DNA of 33,422 nucleotides, taken from positions 1-33,422 of the forward strand of contig URVC01000053.1 in assembly GCA_900551245.1 (NCBI GenBank), written 5' to 3'. Source of the stretch: an uncultured bacterium. Lineage in GTDB: Bacteria > Verrucomicrobiota > Lentisphaeria > Victivallales > Victivallaceae. Both the position numbers and the translations under genes were made by a program. The notes beneath the pieces are model-generated. The model did not search any database and was not told the origin of the DNA. It was given only the letters and a program-made list of their open reading frames with translations. Below are positions 30,201 to 33,422 of the stretch, piece by piece; the first letter of the stretch is position 1, and every line of letters starts with the position of its first letter.

Positions 30201-30340
30201 CGCCCGGCTCTGCGGCCGCCGGAAGAGCTTCCTTCGGACTGCGGCCGGAATACCTTTACGGGGTTGCGGGCGGATTGCTGTTCATCGCGCTTCTGGGAAG
30301 CCTCTGGAAACGCCGCCGGAACAGAGCACGCGGTGAATGA
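27233..30340 (+). CDS. Large envelope-anchored ankyrin-repeat protein with DUF4034-like region
   Basis: A 1035-residue protein. A signal peptide (KRIVLIAAAAVLAAEVFVPA) and a C-terminal hydrophobic segment (about 1006-1022, GVAGGLLFIALLGSLW) followed by KRRRNR suggest export with a membrane anchor. Between them lie an alpha-helical region (30-290) and a region (290-520) that resembles DUF4034 as I remember it (WESRGGGWANTVTEEGWKGF, FHAALKLHPERVNPYIQL). More helical repeats follow, then about four ankyrin repeats (800-975: YGYAPLHVAARFGNAEMVEA, HTALHLAATWKQRKAIRMLL, ETALHFMARSGTPVSIVRHL). A proline-rich stretch links them to the anchor. Ankyrin repeats bind proteins; the partner is unknown. The DUF assignment is uncertain. 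It is a single gene. Confidence 0.7.
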   Translation: MKRIVLIAAAAVLAAEVFVPAVYAKEEESSSPGEKLETYHRNPAPESIPALLREIDAAALNQHAYPPIAGFFFELCRANPDRVAGWLDIVGTFRNPLLKRYLLPVASAAVPAQAEKVRSLFGPELPARLPSMEEIRKLATVDPDFAWGAYFASGKEEYVFDVLNLALSRIPKGKKENINLTAFAAHWSLLALSQKYPEVETILRNRFRNAPEEELCNFFRGVDVPMRRRFLSEEQLAQLPPPEENPLPERNNPFAGIYRNWKNRKTSAEETQARVDAYEQLFLEEFPAGDHADIRTFFDYYYRGNLPPLKPEEVESTPRTTPWAEAVRITRLYRSSQFDAARKALSQLPRILPGSFLGRVLLLQFCRNGWGDNTPEFERHGRRIVSEIEAAVFSGKWRGRCCYQWFYNHLSRESSCGSRYWGELENRLKPFGDKIDPWFREMVQGRAAIAWAWESRGGGWANTVTEEGWKGFHKNLRAAREHFHAALKLHPERVNPYIQLISVEMGESNQEAMIDAFKKLVWYDPENSAGFSNILWGILPRWGGSHELIRQLAIEAMDCPRRELAIPAMGYQCLAEIAWDYPGIGWQNVYLDPGIRKRSNRLFEEYGKRAAGTSGWNNFLFHRFSREMAELRYDDAAATLKEYGGAEKFAKSGRWQWRPFFAEEIGTPWFDDQMLRLKLFTGKFAEPLRALERRLLARQADAETFRKLAEIIREKSLSVEEREFLIDFYARWRLNRSPQEYCGNRGKILSAFAVAGKSDRPDVAMEMVRFGYRFAAHENYPGEFAYNIVQDGKNPRLLQVLHEAGDPLNRPDPEYGYAPLHVAARFGNAEMVEALLKLGVPIEQKNRSGHTALHLAATWKQRKAIRMLLKYGADPNLGDNDGDVCLMYLPQVRAPLAVYQIFTEYPGIDLNRQNHGGETALHFMARSGTPVSIVRHLIERGAKSDLRDHGGRTVLDVAEQNNHRNLVAYLTGIGAKRGSELPPPPAPVVAPGSAAAGRASFGLRPEYLYGVAGGLLFIALLGSLWKRRRNRARGE

Positions 30341-30354
30341 GTTTTCCCGCGTGC
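30326..30354 (+). terminator. Hairpin at the end of the ankyrin gene
   Basis: GCACGCGG (30326-30333) pairs perfectly with CCGCGTGC (30347-30354) around a 13-nt loop containing the stop codon. No T-run follows, so it may be a stabilising hairpin rather than an intrinsic terminator. Confidence 0.4.
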
Positions 30355-30364
30355 CGCATTCCGG

Positions 30365-30703
30365 TTACAGCTGCATCATTTCGCACCAGAAACGCCAGCC
30401 GTCACTGCCGGAGGCGACCCGGCCGACGAAACGGTTGATTCCCTTTTTCAGCCGGAGTGTCAGCAGAAATTCCCGCGGTAGAGTAGATGGTGAAATCCCC
30501 GCGCCGGTCCTGTTTCCGGAGTTCATAGCGGCTGCCGTCCTCCTGCACGGCGAGGCCTGGAGTGCGAGCCGGAGTTTATAACTGTCCGGCCCGGGGACGG
30601 TCGGCGTGGATTTCGCCCCTGATGCAATCGGAACCGGAAGAGCGGGGAAATCGGGGTGCCTCTCCGGCCTCCCTGCGAAGTGGAGGAGCACAGCGCCTGA
30701 CAA
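30365..30703 (-). pseudogene. Decayed 3' end of an unidentified gene, two frameshifts
   Basis: Minus-strand reading gives protein-like sequence in alternating frames. First comes PDFPALPVPIASGAKSTPTV ending in DSYKLRLALQ. After a shift near 30550 comes LAVQEDGSRYELRKQDRRGD continuing FTIYST. After a second shift near 30478 comes REFLLTLRLKKGINRFVGRV ending in ASGSDGWRFWCEMMQL and a stop at 30365. The final segment resembles the beta-sandwich ends of large secreted proteins that provide a glycine-asparagine turn and a GW.F strand. No start or N-terminal domain remains; upstream the sequence turns AT-rich. It may be the relic of a secreted glycan-active gene once controlled by the AraC gene at 30994 (inference). 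Sequencing errors are an alternative explanation. Confidence 0.5.
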
Positions 30704-30814
30704 GTGAATTTCAGAAGAAGAGGCTGGGCAATCATCATTCAGACATATCCTTGTACTTTACTGAAAAAATTCTGCTTCTTGGATTATACCTGAATTGGAA
30801 CCCGCCTCCAGGCG

Positions 30815-30881
30815 AATATGACTGTTTTTAATGAAAAAAATTCAGTCATATTACGGTCATGTTATTATGCATGTAATATGA
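30815..30881. repeat. Three alternating arms able to form two exclusive hairpins
   Basis: AATATGACTG (30815-30824) is the inverse of CAGTCATATT (30843-30852). TCATATTAC (30846-30854) is the inverse of GTAATATGA (30873-30881). Both pairs are perfect and both have 18-nt loops, and the middle arm is shared. A purine-rich GGAGGAGAGGGAAGGGAGG follows at 30887-30905, but no recognised plus-strand gene comes after it; a 31-codon ORF starts at 30878. Confidence 0.6.
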
Positions 30882-30993
30882 TTGATTGGAGGAGAGGGAA
30901 GGGAGGCATAAGCGAGCACTGCATCCAGATGAAACCATGTCTGAATGCTGGAACTTGCATGCGCAGGTTTTGAGAGTTCTGACAGCGGCTCCC

Positions 30994-31917
30994 TCAGCAG
31001 GACGGCGTGGTGACGGAATTTTTCTTCTGACCGGAGTTCCGCCGGAACTGGGTCGGGGTCATGCCGAATTCCCGCCGGAACTGGCTGCAGAAATAGAAGG
31101 AGTTGCAGAAGCCGAGCTGAAACGCGATCTCCTTGACAGAGAAACCGGTCCTGGTCAACAGTTCGCAGGCGGATTCCATCCGGCGCTGCATCCGGTAACG
31201 GTGGGGCGACTGGTTCATCTGCGCCCGGAAGAGCCGGGTGAAGGTCCGCTCATTCATGCCGAGGGTCCAGGCGATGGAGGCGATGCTCTCGGGGTGTTCA
31301 AAGTTCCCGCAGAGCTTTTCACAGGCCAGACGCAGGAAGAGCGATTTCTCCTGCGGACGGGGAATCGCTTCCGACAGCGTCATCAGAAGTTCCATGGTCA
31401 ATCCGGCGTTTCGCATGATGTGATCCGGGGGGCGGCGGCGGATCAGAATCCGCAGAAGCCGGAGTTTCCGGGTCAGTGGATCGGTCTGCGGCAGGGAGAG
31501 CTGAATCGGCTGGTTCAGTTTCAGCGTCTCCAGAATCGACGGCAGGTTCACCCCTTGAAAAAAGGCTACAAACTTCTGGTATCCGCACTGTTCCGTCGTC
31601 TCGAAATAGTATTCGCACCCCGGCGGAATGAAGAGGGGAAGACCGGGGCGCACAAGATAATGTTTCTTCTCAATCCGGTAGCTGACCTCGCCGGAGATCA
31701 GCCAGACCAGCAGTCCGTGCCGCGCGTGATAACTGTGATACCAGGTGGGCGAATTCCGGGACGCCTCTTCGATGCCGTTGGTGTAGAGCGGATAGTCTTC
31801 GTAGGAGCCGGGATTCAGAAAATAGTGTGTCCGCATCGCCCGGCCGGGAGCCAGCAGAAGATGGTCGTGCGGCATGTTTTCGTCCGGCTTCGGCAGATGC
31901 GGGATCGGCTGCTCCAT
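30994..31917 (-). CDS. AraC family transcriptional regulator
   Basis: A 307-residue regulator. The N-terminal cupin is seen in ARHGLLVWLISGEVSYRIEK and RPGLPLFIPPGCEYYF. The C-terminal AraC domain has IASIAWTLGMNERTFTRLFR and FSVKEIAFQLGFCNSFYFCS, ending in FGMTPTQFRR. Start 31917 is set by AAAGGAG seven bases upstream; the open frame before it is AT-rich and not protein-like. It is divergent from the GH28-type gene, which it probably controls. A perfect palindrome sits between the two. Unlike the other cassettes there is no prepilin-like gene beside it. Confidence 0.85.
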   Translation of the reverse strand: MEQPIPHLPKPDENMPHDHLLLAPGRAMRTHYFLNPGSYEDYPLYTNGIEEASRNSPTWYHSYHARHGLLVWLISGEVSYRIEKKHYLVRPGLPLFIPPGCEYYFETTEQCGYQKFVAFFQGVNLPSILETLKLNQPIQLSLPQTDPLTRKLRLLRILIRRRPPDHIMRNAGLTMELLMTLSEAIPRPQEKSLFLRLACEKLCGNFEHPESIASIAWTLGMNERTFTRLFRAQMNQSPHRYRMQRRMESACELLTRTGFSVKEIAFQLGFCNSFYFCSQFRREFGMTPTQFRRNSGQKKNSVTTPSC

Positions 31918-31962
31918 CGTTTCTCCTTTCTGAGCTAAAGTAACACAAAAAACATATTTTTT

Positions 31963-31974
31963 CAACAATTGTTG
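31963..31974. promoter_or_regulatory. Perfect palindrome CAACAATTGTTG in the divergent AraC/GH28 region
   Basis: A 12-bp perfect palindrome at 31963-31974. It overlaps a possible minus-strand -35 (TTGAAA, 31965-31960) for the AraC gene, so it could serve autoregulation. Confidence 0.4.
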
Positions 31975-32018
31975 TATTATTTTTGTCTGAAATCCATATT
32001 TATGAATTGCAAAAAAGG

Positions 32019-32047
32019 TTGTTTCTTGAGGCAGAATACGGTATAAT
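32019..32047 (+). promoter_or_regulatory. Promoter of the GH28-type gene
   Basis: TTGTTT at 32019-32024, a 17-bp spacer and TATAAT at 32042-32047 in the context CGGTATAATATC. AAGGAG at 32075-32080 precedes ATG 32087. Confidence 0.65.
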
Positions 32048-32086
32048 ATCATCCAGGCAGAATGGATAACTTTCAAGGAGAATGCA

Positions 32087-33394
32087 ATGGTTGACATTCA
32101 AAACTGCGGCGCACGTTCCGGCGGAGAGTTCGACAACACCTCCGCAATTCAGCAGGCGCTGGACAGTTGCGCCGCAACTGGCGGCGGCACGGTCCGGATC
32201 GGCCCGGGCGTCTGGATGAGCTATACGTTGTATCTGCATGACAACACAACGCTCCATCTGGAGGAGGGCGCAGTGCTCCTCGGGGGGCCGGATCCTCTTC
32301 GCTACCCGGAGATTGCGGACAATCCATGGTGGATTCCCGCCCGCTGTTCCCGCCTGAACCGACGTACGTTGATCTATGCGGAACATTGCCGCAACGTCGG
32401 CATCACCGGCCGGGGAACCATCTGCGGCAATGCACATGCCTTTACCGAGGTGGCGATGGATGCTCCGCAGGAGCTCCATTGGGTCTGGAAACGGAAAGAT
32501 GACCGGAAGATTCCGGGGCGGGCGCTTCTCTTCGTCGCCTGTTCCGACGTTCTGCTCGACGAATTCAAGATCGAAAATGCCGCCGGATGGAGTCTTTGGA
32601 TGCTGGACTGCGAACGGATTCAGATCAACAAGCTGCGTATCGACGGAGAAATGCGCCTGCCGAACATGGACGGCATCCATCTGAGCGCGTGCCGCGACGC
32701 CGTGATTGCAAACTGCATCATCCGCAGCAGTGACGACGCCCTGGTGCTGCGCTCCCATCAGGAACAGCTCTTCACGCCGCGGCCGTGTGAACGGGTGACG
32801 GTTTCCAACTGTGTGCTGAAAAGCGGCAGTTCGGCAATCCGGATCGGCTGGAGCGGGGATTACGCCATCGGCAATTGCAGTTTCAGCCATCTGATTATTG
32901 AGGAGAGTTTCGCCGGTATTTCGATTTACCTGCCGGAGATTGCGCCGATTCAGTTTGATCCGCCCCGGGGGCCGGACTGCCCGACTCCTCCGGAAAAGAC
33001 GCTGCCGTTTGCGGTGGAGAACATCGCCTTCTCCCACCTCATCATGGAGACGCAGAACGGTCCTTTCATGATCCGGCTTGCCGACGACGCCTGTTGCGCA
33101 GGGGTCCGCAACATCCGGCTGAGCAACGTGGATGCGGTCAGCGGTGGTTATCCCTTTATCCGGGCGGCGGCGAAGCACGGGGTGCGGGAAATCCTTTTCG
33201 ACCACTGCAATTTCTCCATCTGTCCCTGCCGCCGCAATCTGGAGCATTTCGCTGAATTCAGCAGAAGCATGATTTTTGAGACAGTCGAAGATCTTCATTT
33301 TGAAAATGTAACATGGAGAAGATGCTGTCCGGTCAAACCCGAATCCAATCAACTGTCATACGCGAACAAAGGAGATGGTATGATAAATAGCTGA
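32087..33394 (+). CDS. GH28-type right-handed beta-helix glycoside hydrolase (polygalacturonase family), no signal peptide
   Basis: A 435-residue parallel beta-helix protein. The start (DIQNCGARSGGEFDNTSAIQ) is the usual GH28 opening. The catalytic aspartates fit Asp195 (NMDGIHLS) and Asp216/Asp217 (SSDDALVL); their spacing of 21 equals that between the catalytic aspartates of fungal polygalacturonase II. The third motif, GHG in polygalacturonases, reads GSS here (SGSSAIRIG), and a clear RIK is missing, so the substrate may differ, for example rhamnogalacturonan or another uronide oligomer. No signal peptide is present, so it should act in the cytoplasm on imported oligosaccharides. It is divergent from the AraC regulator. 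The stop is at 33394, 28 bases before the window ends. Confidence 0.8.
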   Translation: MVDIQNCGARSGGEFDNTSAIQQALDSCAATGGGTVRIGPGVWMSYTLYLHDNTTLHLEEGAVLLGGPDPLRYPEIADNPWWIPARCSRLNRRTLIYAEHCRNVGITGRGTICGNAHAFTEVAMDAPQELHWVWKRKDDRKIPGRALLFVACSDVLLDEFKIENAAGWSLWMLDCERIQINKLRIDGEMRLPNMDGIHLSACRDAVIANCIIRSSDDALVLRSHQEQLFTPRPCERVTVSNCVLKSGSSAIRIGWSGDYAIGNCSFSHLIIEESFAGISIYLPEIAPIQFDPPRGPDCPTPPEKTLPFAVENIAFSHLIMETQNGPFMIRLADDACCAGVRNIRLSNVDAVSGGYPFIRAAAKHGVREILFDHCNFSICPCRRNLEHFAEFSRSMIFETVEDLHFENVTWRRCCPVKPESNQLSYANKGDGMINS

Positions 33395-33422
33395 CGTTCG
33401 CGGTTTCTGCTTGCGGCGTGTA

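Noticed and set aside
30886..31938. 350-codon plus-strand frame following a GGAGG-rich tract
   Set aside because: It lies opposite an intact AraC gene and is not protein-like; the tract may belong to the repeat element instead.
32000..33352. 450-codon minus-strand frame opposite the GH28-type gene
   Set aside because: The plus strand has a promoter, AAGGAG and the GH28 aspartates; the minus frame has no domain.

Overview
The window reads as a bacterial chromosome segment in two unequal parts. Positions 1 to about 2145 are AT-rich and Bacteroidetes/Prevotella-like: A-rich translation starts without a clear Shine-Dalgarno, many AGA arginine codons, the 3' part of a RecG-C-terminal-like ATP-binding protein, a small hypothetical gene and a polysaccharide-type glycosyltransferase. 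From about 2146 on, base composition, codon choice (CGG/CGC, CTG) and strong AGGAG ribosome binding sites change. Gene content becomes that of the Lentisphaerae (Victivallis-like gut bacteria): several prepilin-like proteins with an FTLIE N-terminus and an H-x9-DGH C-terminus, large secreted glycan-degrading enzymes, and AraC, LacI and GntR regulators. The break may be horizontal transfer or a chimeric assembly join; the sequence alone does not decide.

Layout: (1) 2142-4966, a secreted CBM9-like protein and prepilin-like protein 1, divergent from an AraC regulator. (2) 5131-9925, a secreted GH-A clan glycoside hydrolase with a CBM9-like tail, prepilin-like protein 2 and a LacI regulator. (3) 10243-11688, a GT-C type membrane glycosyltransferase. 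(4) 11779-16753, a heparinase II/III-type lyase and prepilin-like protein 3, divergent from an AraC regulator. (5) 16846-21755, core functions: a ClC-CBS anion transporter, queC, a DEDDh exonuclease, RNase HI and an amidohydrolase. (6) 21726-25659, a LamG/PL22-like oligogalacturonate lyase, prepilin-like protein 4 and a GntR regulator. (7) 25824-30340, an Eis-like acetyltransferase and a large envelope ankyrin protein. (8) 30341-33394, a decayed gene end, an unusual three-armed repeat, an AraC regulator and a divergent GH28-type enzyme without a signal peptide.

The most striking pattern is a module used four times: sugar-type regulator, then one prepilin-like gene, then one secreted glycan-active protein. 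The last two are tightly joined (1-bp gap, 4-bp overlap, 12-bp gap, or abutting). The regulator family and the enzyme family differ each time, while the prepilin-like gene is constant. I infer a PUL-like arrangement in which each glycan locus carries its own pseudopilin, perhaps for export, surface display or substrate capture. None of the four prepilin-like proteins has the usual glycine before the FTLIE cleavage site. No type II secretion or pilus assembly genes lie in the window.
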